A DNA stretch of 64,000 nucleotides from Myxococcales bacterium (GTDB taxonomy: Bacteria > Myxococcota_A > Polyangia > Polyangiales > GCA-016699535): the NCBI GenBank assembly GCA_016699535.1, contig CP064980.1:2178001-2242000 (forward strand), read 5' to 3'. The notes beneath the pieces were generated by a model. That model ran no database searches and had not been told where the DNA came from. It saw only the letters and a program-made list of their open reading frames with translations. The position numbers and the translations under genes were made by a program. Within the stretch, counting starts at the first letter, position 1; each line of letters begins with the position of its first letter. This document shows positions 48,807 through 59,055 of this stretch, piece by piece.

Positions 48807-49017
48807 ACGAGAACCAAGTCCTTTATTGAAGCAACTGCTGTGAGTTTGATCAAATACTCTACTAGGCACGCTACACCTACACGCTACCCTGTACGCCTAC
48901 AAAAAAACGACGTCTGTGTTTGTGGAAAAATTTTACGTGGACGTTTGTAAATTTTTATCTATAATAAATTATGGTGCGTCGATCTAGTAGATTACAACCG
49001 TAACTGGGAGGAAGAGT

Positions 49018-50151
49018 ATGGTAAAACTCCAGGAAATTAGCGAATTGGAAGCAAAATTGAGGAGTTATAGCCCCCAGGAAGAGACCGAGCGGAAACTCAA
49101 TATATCTTTCCTAGCTAACCATCTACTTCGCTATCCCGACTTTCTGACGAAGCGTCGCGATGAACTCGTGCGCGAAGGGCTGAAACGTCTGAAAGACACA
49201 GCGATAGCGCCGGAGGAAGAGGTTCCCCGCGTCCACTACAGTGAGATTGATCCAGAAGAATTCGAGCGATTAATGTGGGAGTCACCACATCCCATCATAG
49301 TTGAAGGGCTGCTGGAACGATTTGCTGCCATAAAAAAATGGTCACCAGATTTTTTTGATAAGCATTATGGAGACATTGCTGTTCCCGCAAACCCACCAGG
49401 AGGTGCGGCCTATCCGGGATATTCCATACCGATGAAACGCTTGGTTGAGGAAATGAAAACGGGAAGTCATAAAGAGACAAACTATCACTATGTGAGTAAC
49501 TGGGCGGATGTATTCAATGATAACCCTGAGCTGAAATCGGATCTTCCGCTAGAGGAACTCAGCGAATTTGTTGGCGTAGAGAATCTAGGTGCGCAGCTTT
49601 TTATGGGAGCAGGGTCTCGCGGCACAAATTTTCATTGTGCCAACGTCATTAATTTTTTCTGTCAAATCTGGGGAGAAAAGACATGGTGGTTTGTTCATCC
49701 CAAGCACAGTAGCTACATGGAGCCTCTGAAATCGCATCCTGACATGCTCTACGTTTCGAGTATGATTGGTTTTCAGTCGACACCGCTTAGAACATTAGAT
49801 ACTGGTGAGATGGCATTGGCGAATTATGTCCCACGCCTCAAAGCTCATATTAAGCCGGGTGAAATATTGTTCATTCCAGCTTGGTGGTGGCATGCCGTGC
49901 AAAATACATCGGACAGCTCCTGCGGAGTAGCAACACGGTATGCCCCCTTCCGGTTGCGTTACACCCGGAAGACCAATCCACTATTTAATCTTCTGACATG
50001 GACCAGTTCCTATCAATATCGAAGCATTTATCAATGGAATGTCAAACGACAACTCAGAGACAGAGATGTCCATCAGCGTTTTCATTTGATTGGTAGGGCT
50101 TTTCGTGACGCCCATGCTCAGCTCGATCCCGGCGATAAGTCAGGCACTTAG
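49018..50151 (+). CDS. JmjC/cupin_8-like oxygenase-fold protein
   Basis: 377 residues with a good RBS (GGGAGGAAGAG). A helical N-terminal part is followed by a cupin/JmjC core: HPIIVEGLLERF, FHCANVINFFCQIWGEKTWW and KPGEILFIPAWWWHAV. The iron ligands of this family are normally HxD...H. Here the first pair reads H206-C-A208, so the acid is missing, while H292 is kept. Loss of the acid can mean halogenase-type chemistry or loss of activity; neither can be decided. No biosynthetic neighbour: an IS remnant lies upstream and a sensor phosphatase downstream. Confidence 0.7.
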   Translation: MVKLQEISELEAKLRSYSPQEETERKLNISFLANHLLRYPDFLTKRRDELVREGLKRLKDTAIAPEEEVPRVHYSEIDPEEFERLMWESPHPIIVEGLLERFAAIKKWSPDFFDKHYGDIAVPANPPGGAAYPGYSIPMKRLVEEMKTGSHKETNYHYVSNWADVFNDNPELKSDLPLEELSEFVGVENLGAQLFMGAGSRGTNFHCANVINFFCQIWGEKTWWFVHPKHSSYMEPLKSHPDMLYVSSMIGFQSTPLRTLDTGEMALANYVPRLKAHIKPGEILFIPAWWWHAVQNTSDSSCGVATRYAPFRLRYTRKTNPLFNLLTWTSSYQYRSIYQWNVKRQLRDRDVHQRFHLIGRAFRDAHAQLDPGDKSGT

Positions 50152-50173
50152 TACGCAGAAATTGATTTGCTGA

Positions 50174-53100
50174 ATGTTGAGGTCTACCCTGGACAACACA
50201 AACATGAGTGGTTGTCGCGATAGACAGTATCGAGGGGGAGGGCATTCAATAGGGTTAGTCATCCTTTATTTTATTGGATGGTTTCTTTATCAACCCATTG
50301 TCGTTTTTGCTGATGATTTGCCAACAGAGCTCTTTTGGCCAGACCGTTATGTTTTTCATCGAGCAGAGCGTGAGCAAGGTTTGCCTTCGCAAAATGTTAC
50401 GTCTGTCACACAGGATCGTTTGGGGTTTATGTGGTTTGGAACCTACGATGGTCTTGCTAGGTATGATGGACAGCGTACGGTTGTTTATCGTAGTTCAAAA
50501 AATGATCTAAACACCGTTTCCGGAAACACAATTACCGATTTAACGATGACACCCGATGGGCTGCTTTGGATTGGGACTTTGGAAAATGGAGTAAGCAGTT
50601 TTGATTTCCGCAGCGCGAAGTTTACCCGTTATCTAGACTCCCGCTCTAAGAAGAGCGGTTACCAAAAAACGGGCGTGCTTTTTTTACACACGAGCCTCGA
50701 TGGAACGCTTTGGGTTGGTACACGAGACGGCAAGCTTTTGCGTTTGCACATACCAGAAAATAAGTTCGAAGAGGAACATTTTTCAATGTTGGGTCAAAAC
50801 TATGTAGTAAGTGCCGTGGCTGACGGTCCCAAAGGGAAAATTTGGATTGGTACTTTGTCAGGTGATCTGTTCTTATATGACCCGCATACAAAGCATGCAA
50901 AGAGCTACTATATAGGCGACTATATTTCTGCTCTGATGTACGAGCCACAAGCAAATGTGCTGTATATAGGCACTGACTGGAATGGCATGGTGGTTATGAA
51001 TTTAACTACCATGGACCAAACACGGTACACCCATGAACACCATCAGTATGACAGTTTGCCCGGAAATGAAATAAGCGACTTTTTGTTTGATCCAGGTGGT
51101 CAGCTTTGGATAGCCACTTCGGGTGGGTTGGCCCGGTTTAACCAACATGCAAAAACGTTTTTGACTTATCATCCGGAGAGACAATTAGCTGGTCAATTAG
51201 TAGCTTCCTTGTGAATAAGCTTTTCATCGATCGTGATGATCAACTTTGGATAGCCATGGACGGTGGTGTTTCTCGAAAAGATCCCATTCGTGAGCTGTTT
51301 CAATGGCAACCTGATTTAGTCACTGCAATTTGCGAGAACGACGAGGGAGTGTGGTGGACGGCATCGTGGAAAGGAATGACTCGTTTTGATCCGAAAAACA
51401 TGACTAAGAAGACGCTCAGTATAGATCAACTTGGCATCAGCTATAACAACAATGCTCCGATTACGTCATGCTACTACGACAAGAACCAGCTTTGGTTTTC
51501 GGTCCACAGTTTAGGTTTAGTTCGCTATGACGAAGATAGCGGAAAATTTGAAATCTTTACGAGCTCAAAGGGGCCCAGAGCTGTCGTTGCTAAGCACTGT
51601 AACTCAAATAGTCCCTTATTCAGATAACGGACTATTGCTTGGTACGCTAGGGTTTGGCTTAGCAACTTTTGATATGCAGACCAAGAAAGTTGAGCTTGTA
51701 CTTGGTAGTGCCGGTTCGCAAGACTCAGACTACATATACAAAGTTTACAAAAGTCCTTTTACGAAAAACCGCTTCTGGATCGGGACTTTGAATGCTGGTC
51801 TGCTTGTGTGGAATACGGTTACCAACAATGTGTCTCATTTTCTCCATGATGAAGACGACGATTCTTCGCTTTCGAATAACACCGTGACTTCTGTTGTCGA
51901 GAGTGGTGGGAATGAAGTGTGGATCGGTACAGACGGCGGCGGTCTGAATAAGTTTGATCCTCAAACGGAAAAATTCGAACGTGTAGGTCTCGAAGCTGGA
52001 CTTGAAGCACGAGTTATCAATGAAATCGCGATCGACGATACAAATACTCTTTGGCTAGCAACAAGTAGCCAGGGTTTGGTTAGATACAATCCCGAAAATC
52101 GAAGCCTCATGACTTTTGATTCCAAGGACGGGGCTCTTGATGAGTACAATCAAGGAGCAGGTTTCATGGGAAAATCAGGTCGGATCTTCTTTGGAGGTAT
52201 CGATGGATTCATACGTTTTGACCCTCATGAAATTCATATCGACACTTCCGTCCCAACTCCGATCATAACCTCGTTCCTTATCAGGAATAAAATTGCCCAA
52301 ACGGAGAAGCCGATTTGGGAGACTTCTCATATCGAAATGTCATATCGTGATGCCTATTTTGAGGCACACCTTGCAGCACTGTCTTTTGGGAACCCGCAAC
52401 GCAATGTGTTTTCACATAGGCTTGTGGGGCTTCATGACGAGTGGGTTAAATCGAAGTCGAGCATCGTATCGTATTCCAGATTGGAACCGGGCCGCTACAC
52501 ACTCGAAATTAGAGCTTCAAATCGACATGGTGTCTGGAGCAAAAAGATGGCCAGATTATCCGTTGTCGTTGCCCCACCGCCATGGAAGAGTTGGTGGGCC
52601 TATCTCACATACGGGATTGTCATCTTGTTAATTTTATTTGAAATTACGCGCCGGCAGCGTGAAAAGTTTGAAGAAGCAAGGCGCTATGCTCGCCTTCAAG
52701 ATGCCGAGCGCGAACTTGAGCTAACTGCTGTGGTTCAAAGCGGTTTGTTGCCCGAGAAAGATTTTATTGAGAACATCAATCTTTCTATTCAAGGTTTTTA
52801 TCGACCCGCCGAAAAGTGCAGTGGCGACTGGTGGTGGTATGAACAACATGGCCGCAACATAACTAAGGTTGCAGTTGGTGATGTCTCAGGACATGGTGCA
52901 GGTCCAGCTATGGTGACAGCGGCTGTGGCCGCGGCGTTTCGCGTCACAGAGAATGAACCGAGTTTACCGATTAGGCTGAACAAAATCGACGAAGAAATCT
53001 ACAAAGTGGGGCGACTCAAGTATCATATGACGCTAACGGTTCTGGATTTTTTGAACGAGAATAACAAAGTCTGCCTTTACAGTGCCGGAGGACTTCCTGC

Positions 53101-53434
53101 ATTGCTCTTACCGTATGGACAGAGAAAAACCCGAGCGATCTCTGTGCCGAGTAATCCGTTGGGTTATTTGAAATGCGATATAGGTATCCATTCCTTTGAG
53201 TTTAATCCGGGAGACAGACTGCTCCTCTTCACGGATGGTATTGTAGAGACGAAAGGCGAAAAGGGGCGCGAGTATGGTATCCGTGGAATTTCGAAATTGC
53301 TCGAAGAATATTGCGAGTTGCCAATACAGCAGAGTGCGGCACAACTGGTAGCTCGATTGGATAGTTATCGAGCTGAGCGGCCACAGCAGGACGATTGGAC
53401 CTTCGTTATTGCAGAAAGACCACTCGTGGGCTGA
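50174..53434 (+). pseudogene. Reg_prop sensor with SpoIIE-type phosphatase, frameshifted twice
   Basis: A signal or membrane segment (SIGLVILYFIGWFLYQPIV) is followed by a two-component-regulator propeller with repeated blades ending in D..GxLWIGT, a Y_Y_Y domain (FSHRLVGLHDEWV), a membrane helix (YLTYGIVILLILFEI), a coiled coil, and a PP2C/SpoIIE phosphatase (VAVGDVSGHGAGPAM, RLLLFTDGIVE). The middle part, 51211-51627, is in another frame. Shifts lie near 51190-51200 and at the G run 51570-51573, and the outer parts share a frame. One ~1085-residue transmembrane sensor is likely, dephosphorylating a STAS protein. Confidence 0.75.
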
Positions 53435-53552
53435 ATACCATATCTTGTTCCGGGCACAGGCCTAAAACTGGTAAACAATCATGTTTTGGATATATCTTGC
53501 CTAGAGCAGTGTGATTTTTAAACAGACGAACGATTCTCTGGAGAAAAGCGCT

Positions 53553-54065
53553 ATGACTGAGGAAAAACCGCAACCTAACCCTTATGATCGCTATAAAGTC
53601 AAAACAACGCTTAGCGGTAAACCTTTAGAAAAAATTATTTCGCCTTTCTGGGTTAGTGGTTTTAAGGAAGAGAATCCGGTTATTGATGAAATAACCGTCG
53701 ATGGAAAGATAGCTATTTCGAAATGTCATGTCGAAACCCAGCATGTTTCACCTTTTGACGGTAAATATCATTTGAGTGTTTCGGGTGCCTTGGCATTGAT
53801 CTTCCAGACGGCGATTGTTCATGGACACGTGCTATCTGCTCGTGATGAGAAGACAACCGAAATACTTTTGACTGATTTTAATATCACTCTCACTAAAATG
53901 ATCATGCAGACTTCAGACATTACCGTTAAGCTTGAGCTTTATGCTCATTCAATTATTGAACCTACTGGGCGAAGGCAAAACCCCCGATCTTTTTTCTCGT
54001 CACGTTTCAGCATTTGTGATGACGCGTGGTGGGGCAAAATACAGGGCAGTGCTCCTTTTAGATGA
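53553..54065 (+). CDS. Hypothetical protein, possible hotdog-fold
   Basis: About 170 residues from ATG 53553 (an upstream in-frame start at 53511 lacks a ribosome site). HLSVSGALALIFQTAIVHGH followed by LLTDFNITLTKMIMQTSDIT and SRFSICDDAWWGKIQGSAPF is reminiscent of hotdog-fold dehydratases and thioesterases. No catalytic residues can be assigned. A neighbouring frame is open to 54120, so a frameshift near the 3' end is possible. The 160 bp after it is unassigned. Confidence 0.45.
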   Translation: MTEEKPQPNPYDRYKVKTTLSGKPLEKIISPFWVSGFKEENPVIDEITVDGKIAISKCHVETQHVSPFDGKYHLSVSGALALIFQTAIVHGHVLSARDEKTTEILLTDFNITLTKMIMQTSDITVKLELYAHSIIEPTGRRQNPRSFFSSRFSICDDAWWGKIQGSAPFR

Positions 54066-54226
54066 GAGTGTGTTGATTGGGCACATTGGAGGAGAGACTC
54101 CGGATAAGAACAGCCATTGATATCACCGTAAAAATTTGCATTGGAAGAAATTGTCGTCGGTGTACTCAAGTAGCCTTCTTAGACACACAACTTAACGACC
54201 AGCTCGAATTCAATTAGCATCAGGAT

Positions 54227-55222
54227 ATGTCTAATGCTTTAGTGATCCAGATGCCTTGTTTGCAATCCTTTCATCAAAAACCAAACTCATTTAAACAGAC
54301 TATCTACCGTTACTACGTTGTCGCTTTGCTAGTCATTGTGTCCGGTTGTGCGGCAGAAGTAGATGATCCGCTAGCTCAAGTCGATTCCGAGCAAGTCGCC
54401 AATGCATACGAGCTGGAAATGCAGATCGGGACGCAGAAGCTGACTTTCCCATTGAGTGCAAGTTTTATTGAGGAATGGAAGGGGCAAATTGCAAGGCTTG
54501 ATGGCGATCCACAGCGACTTTCACAGTGGCTTAAGGACTCCGGTTCATTACCAGAGCTACAAGCTGCCCTTGCTAATAATCCAGATGCCACTTTAAAGCT
54601 TTCGTCCAAGACAACTAGTCCAGCTGCTTCGCCGCCGGCAGGACCCGAAACCCCATTTCCTCAACCCAATGTTAAGGTTGAGAATCCTGGTCAAATGCAG
54701 TCGTGTTCTGCAGCTGTGCATTTGAGCCCAACGTACGCGATTGGTTTTTTCGGCTACTATGAGATCCAGGGCATCGGAAAGTTTGTCGACTCACTTTATC
54801 GCGTTGCTCCAGATGAAGCGCTTGCGGGGATATGGATCGAAAAACGTTTGTGGGATCCTAAGCAGCGTTCTGGAATGAATTGGGTGTGTTTAGGGTTTTT
54901 TCCGTATGAAGGACTTAATCCCGGACTTGAGGATATTCTTCCTATGTTGCAAGACGACATCATTTTCGAGCCTGATTCTGTTGCAAAGCTTCAAACGGCT
55001 CTTAGTTCGATTCCGCAAGATCCCAGTTACCCTGATGATTTAACTCTTGAGCAAATGGAATGGGTGCGGGAAGACTTCGCTTCGTTTTTTCCAGAAAAAA
55101 CCAATGGCGGGAGCTGGAGTTGGAACGGGCTTCCACAGCTCGATTTACCTAACCTTAATCCGGTTGTGGCTTTCGGCATAACGGTTGTTTTTTGGCTACT
55201 GGTGTTTGCGTTGGCCCTGTAG
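54227..55222 (+). CDS. Hypothetical lipoprotein with C-terminal membrane segment
   Basis: 331 residues. A lipoprotein signal (YYVVALLVIVSGC) is followed by a helical mature region, a Pro-rich linker (PAASPPAGPETPFPQPN), a second domain with two Cys and a hydrophobic C terminus (VVAFGITVVFWLLVFALAL). The C-terminal anchor in addition to a lipid anchor is unusual. No family recognised. It may belong with the next cytochrome gene, 158 bp downstream. Confidence 0.55.
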   Translation: MSNALVIQMPCLQSFHQKPNSFKQTIYRYYVVALLVIVSGCAAEVDDPLAQVDSEQVANAYELEMQIGTQKLTFPLSASFIEEWKGQIARLDGDPQRLSQWLKDSGSLPELQAALANNPDATLKLSSKTTSPAASPPAGPETPFPQPNVKVENPGQMQSCSAAVHLSPTYAIGFFGYYEIQGIGKFVDSLYRVAPDEALAGIWIEKRLWDPKQRSGMNWVCLGFFPYEGLNPGLEDILPMLQDDIIFEPDSVAKLQTALSSIPQDPSYPDDLTLEQMEWVREDFASFFPEKTNGGSWSWNGLPQLDLPNLNPVVAFGITVVFWLLVFALAL

Positions 55223-55380
55223 TGCGGCTCATCTAAAAGCATACATTGAGTGTAGGTAAAAAAATGGTTACTTGACTTTCACGCTGCTGGAATTTTGGAA
55301 AATACGACAGATTGTAGCACTTTGAGTACGTAGAGATTATACTTTTAGAGTGCGATTTCACAACGAAGAAGGGTGGTACC

Positions 55381-57756
55381 GTGGCCGCTAATTCTGGTTG
55401 CTTTGCAAGGACTACAGCTTGTCTGTGGTTTGTTGTCTGTATTGCCTGCAGTGATACTACTCAAACTCAAGGTGATCACGGTCCTGTCGCTGAGAACATT
55501 AGTGCTGCACTCGGTGAGATCATCCCTAGCGCCACCAACGAGGAACGAGAAGCTTTTGAGCGAGGAAAACAAGTGGCATTGCGTCGCTTTAAACGAAGCG
55601 ATGGGCTCGGCCCAGCATTCAACGTAACATTCTGCGCATCATGCCATGAAAAACCAACCCTTGGAGGTGGTAGCGGGCTTTATCGTAATTTTATTTTGGC
55701 TGGCACATTTGATGAACAGAATGGGTTTAGTCCTGCGCAATCGGCTGGACCCGCTGGAGGAGTGATTCGAAAGTTTTACTATGGTAGCGACGAAAATGCT
55801 CAGCCAAGTGTGCCACAGGGACTAAATGTTCTGGCTGTGCGTAATGCAATTCCTTTTTTTGGGATTGGCTTGTTATCTGAAGTCGATGACACAGAAATAC
55901 TTTCACGAGAAGATCCCAATGATCTTGATGGCGATGGAATCAGTGGAAAAGCGAATTACCAACTCGGCGTTGTCGGCCGTTTCGGTCGTAAGGCACAGAC
56001 TAATTCCATCGAAGGATTCGTGAGAGGGCCACTTTTTAATCATCTTGGAATTACAACGGAGGCGCTTAGTTTTACGGATCGTGCACTCCTTCCGTTTGCA
56101 AATGCAGCTGACCTGGAAACCATGCGTTTTGTAGGAGACCTAGGTAAACTCCTAGAGCCTTTTGCTCAAGCTGCCATCAATACACCGTCTCTGGAAGACG
56201 ACGACGGTGTAGACGATCCAGAACTTTCGAATTCGGAGCTTTTTGATCTTGTGTCATTTGCTCTGCTGCTGGCTGCTCCGCAAATCGAAGAGTTGGATGA
56301 AAGTGGAAGAAAAGGAAGAGAAATCTTCGATAGTCTTCAGTGCGGAAAATGCCATACGCCGCGATTGAAAAGCGCTCGGGGACCACTTCCTGTCTATTCA
56401 GATCTTCTCGTGCATGATATGGGATCGGCACTGGCTGATGGTTTTCCTATGCTTCGAGCCACGGGCAGTGAGTTTCGCACGCAGCCCCTTTGGGGCATTG
56501 CTGCGGTCGGGCCTTACCTCCACGATGGTCGTGCCGGAACCATTGAGGAGGCTATCGAGGCACACGGTGGTGAAGCACAGCGTGCGCGTGACGAGTACAT
56601 GGATCTAACTGAAGATCAGAAAGCGGAGCTCAAGACCTTTCTGCTTTTACTTGGAGGTCGAGCTCAAAGTAGTCCTGGTCTTTTGCCTCAAGATGCGGCT
56701 GTTCCCGACGTTGGTGAGTATGGGGGACCCTATCGAGCTCTGGACGATTCTGAGCAAGCTTCGTTCCTTTCTGGTCGTCGAGTTTTCGACAAGGAGTTTT
56801 ATTTTTCGGATGGAGTAGGAAACCCAGGTTTTAATGGAGATTCCTGTCGCGCTTGTCACTTTGATCCTGTTATCGGTGGAAGTGGTCCACGTGGAGTCAA
56901 TGCAATGCGAACTGGATCAACCGATAGTGGTGGAAATTTCATTGCTCCTTCAGGAGGAACATTGCTACCGCGTCTTGGACGTTTGCTGGATCCTTTAGTG
57001 AAGCCTGAAGCACAAGTGAGTATTTTCGAGCATCGGCAAACGCCATCATTGTTTGGATTAGGGCTCATCGAAACGATCTCCGATGATGAGATTAAAGGGC
57101 ACGCCGATCCAAACGATGATGATAGTGATGGGATTAGTGGCCGTGTCTCGATGCTTGCGGGGGATGTAATCGGTCGTTTTGGATGGAAAGCACAGATTCC
57201 AAGTTTGGAAGAGTTTACACGCGATGCAATTGGCGCTGAACTTGGTATGTCTATGGCCGAGAAAACGAATCTTTCTTTTGGAATAACTGAGGATAACGAT
57301 GGCATCCCTGACCCGGAATTCTCAGACAGTGAAGCGGAAGCGTTGCTATTCTTTCTTAAGATGCTTGCTCCGCCCCCCCGGCAGGATTTCAGCAACGATG
57401 CCCAAGTCATGCATGGTGAAAGTGTATTTGAGACGATAGGTTGCGCGTCCTGCCACATACCCATTCTTCAGGGTGAAGATGGTCCGGTTGTGCTATATTC
57501 TGACTTGCTCCTTCACGAAGTACTGCCAATTACATCCGTGGGCATTGAGGATGGACCAGCAAGTATGGTCGAATTTCGTACAGCACCGTTATGGGGTATC
57601 AGTCAAACTGATCCCTATATGCATTCCGGTGAAGCCGATACACTGGCTGAAGCGATTGAACTTCATGACGGTGAAGCGGGGGCAGTTCGAGATGCATATT
57701 TGGCTTTGAGTGATGGGGATCGCCAAGCACTTATGGCGTTTTTAAATAGTTTGTAG
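55381..57756 (+). CDS. Tandem DUF1111 di-haem oxidoreductase (four CXXCH)
   Basis: 791 residues with a lipoprotein-like start (LWFVVCIACSD). It holds two copies of a DUF1111/di-haem cytochrome-peroxidase-like module. Each has two haem sites: CASCH (in FCASCHEKP) and CGKCH in the first, CRACH and CASCH in the second. Parallel segments such as LWGIAAVGPYLHDGRAGTIE and LWGISQTDPYMHSGEADTLA show the internal duplication. Located outside the cytoplasm; an electron-transfer or peroxidase role is inferred. GTG start with AAGAAGGG upstream. Confidence 0.85.
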   Translation: MAANSGCFARTTACLWFVVCIACSDTTQTQGDHGPVAENISAALGEIIPSATNEEREAFERGKQVALRRFKRSDGLGPAFNVTFCASCHEKPTLGGGSGLYRNFILAGTFDEQNGFSPAQSAGPAGGVIRKFYYGSDENAQPSVPQGLNVLAVRNAIPFFGIGLLSEVDDTEILSREDPNDLDGDGISGKANYQLGVVGRFGRKAQTNSIEGFVRGPLFNHLGITTEALSFTDRALLPFANAADLETMRFVGDLGKLLEPFAQAAINTPSLEDDDGVDDPELSNSELFDLVSFALLLAAPQIEELDESGRKGREIFDSLQCGKCHTPRLKSARGPLPVYSDLLVHDMGSALADGFPMLRATGSEFRTQPLWGIAAVGPYLHDGRAGTIEEAIEAHGGEAQRARDEYMDLTEDQKAELKTFLLLLGGRAQSSPGLLPQDAAVPDVGEYGGPYRALDDSEQASFLSGRRVFDKEFYFSDGVGNPGFNGDSCRACHFDPVIGGSGPRGVNAMRTGSTDSGGNFIAPSGGTLLPRLGRLLDPLVKPEAQVSIFEHRQTPSLFGLGLIETISDDEIKGHADPNDDDSDGISGRVSMLAGDVIGRFGWKAQIPSLEEFTRDAIGAELGMSMAEKTNLSFGITEDNDGIPDPEFSDSEAEALLFFLKMLAPPPRQDFSNDAQVMHGESVFETIGCASCHIPILQGEDGPVVLYSDLLLHEVLPITSVGIEDGPASMVEFRTAPLWGISQTDPYMHSGEADTLAEAIELHDGEAGAVRDAYLALSDGDRQALMAFLNSL

Positions 57757-57767
57757 AAAGCATCGAC

Positions 57768-58616
57768 GTGCGTAAGGTCCTGCCTATTATTGTCCTGTCG
57801 TGCCTGGTTGTTTTATCTTGTTCAAAGAAGGGAGAGCATCAACTGAAGCCTTCCCCAGAATACGGTGAAGGCGCGCCACTTTGTAACAAACGGACTTCGG
57901 AGGGCCATACGATTCCAATCCAAGTGTTGCAAGACAATCGACTTGATGAAGTACAAACGATGTCTGCGATAGATATCGCTCGTGATTTTTTTTCATCCTA
58001 CGGAATCGCTTTCTGTATGCTCGATCCACCCAGAGGCATCGGTAGACTGGACATTTTTCACGCAAAAACAACGCAAGGCGATGAATACAGAGAGAAACCC
58101 GTTGATAGGAAGAATGCGTCCGATAGATTTTTGATTCCGCTTCGAGAGTTTATCCGAACTTATGCAAGTCCGGCGCAAAGGGCTATAAACGTTGTTTTTG
58201 TGCCAACACTGCTTGACGAGCGCCACCCACTATCGAGTCATTTTGCTGAGCTTGAAGGGTTTGCAATCCTTCCGAGAAATCTTACGACAGTCCAAAATTT
58301 CCAAAAGCATCAACTTGTCGACCAAATTGGCATCGATCAGTTTACCCCTTCGGTTATTATCGATTTGCCAGCTGAGACATCAGATTTTTATCCCATTGGC
58401 ATGACGCTCGCTCATGAGGTTGGCCATGTCTTAGGCTTGGCTCATGTCGATGACACGTCCAATCTCATGTCCGCATCAAAAGACAACAAAGCCCTACGCG
58501 GGCTTAATCCTGCACAAGTCAGGGCATTAAAGAATGCGTTGTTTTTTTCAGTTTTCCAGAAATCAAAAGCAAAAACTGGTTTGAATCGAAGCCGTGGCCC
58601 TTCTGAAATAGAGTGA
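57768..58616 (+). CDS. Metzincin-type zinc metalloprotease lipoprotein
   Basis: 282 residues. A lipoprotein signal (IVLSCLVVLSCS) and, at the C-terminal third, the metzincin zinc site AHEVGHVLGLAHVDD (HExxHxxGxxH), with a Met-turn in SNLMSA. Likely an envelope-anchored protease facing outwards. It begins 11 bp after the cytochrome gene and is followed within 10 bp by a small membrane protein, so the three are probably co-transcribed. Confidence 0.85.
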   Translation: MRKVLPIIVLSCLVVLSCSKKGEHQLKPSPEYGEGAPLCNKRTSEGHTIPIQVLQDNRLDEVQTMSAIDIARDFFSSYGIAFCMLDPPRGIGRLDIFHAKTTQGDEYREKPVDRKNASDRFLIPLREFIRTYASPAQRAINVVFVPTLLDERHPLSSHFAELEGFAILPRNLTTVQNFQKHQLVDQIGIDQFTPSVIIDLPAETSDFYPIGMTLAHEVGHVLGLAHVDDTSNLMSASKDNKALRGLNPAQVRALKNALFFSVFQKSKAKTGLNRSRGPSEIE

Positions 58617-58625
58617 GCTCAGCTA

Positions 58626-58910
58626 ATGAATTTACCCCAAGACCTTCAAGAAATTTATGATGGCTTTGTTCTGGTTCCACCCGAGCTTGGAAGCCTTATT
58701 CAGAACTATGGTGCTGAAGGTGGTCCATCTTTTATGCAAGTTAAAAGAAAACTACCACCAAGACTTGGCAAACTTCTAAAGAAGAAAAAGGGTGTAAACT
58801 TCTTTAGGAGCGTTGCCGGGTTGTCTTGGTGGTGGTTTGTGGTGTGGGCATGTCTTTATGTATTTCTAAGAGAATGCAAATCGCATGCCAGAAGCATTCT
58901 AACGGAATGA
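58626..58910 (+). CDS. Small tail-anchored membrane protein
   Basis: 94 residues. A polar, basic N-terminal part (KLPPRLGKLLKKKKG) and one C-terminal membrane helix (LSWWWFVVWACLYVFL). No family recognised. Last gene of the cytochrome/metalloprotease unit. A weak stem CATTC/GAATG followed by seven T lies at about 58895-58922 and may be its terminator. Confidence 0.5.
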   Translation: MNLPQDLQEIYDGFVLVPPELGSLIQNYGAEGGPSFMQVKRKLPPRLGKLLKKKKGVNFFRSVAGLSWWWFVVWACLYVFLRECKSHARSILTE

Positions 58911-59055
58911 TTAGTTTTTTTCTGTATGCACTCGGCCGACCTTGGGGGCTTTTCTCACCCCTATGGGCTTTTGTCCCCACCTGAACGGAATAGATGTCCC
59001 CGGCACTCATCAACGAGATAAATTTCGTTGGCCTTTTATCCTTCTTTTTGCACGG

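Noticed and set aside
53932..54120. Alternative frame at the end of the hypothetical protein 53553-54065 as a separate gene
   Set aside because: No ribosome site and fully overlapping; at most a frameshifted C terminus.
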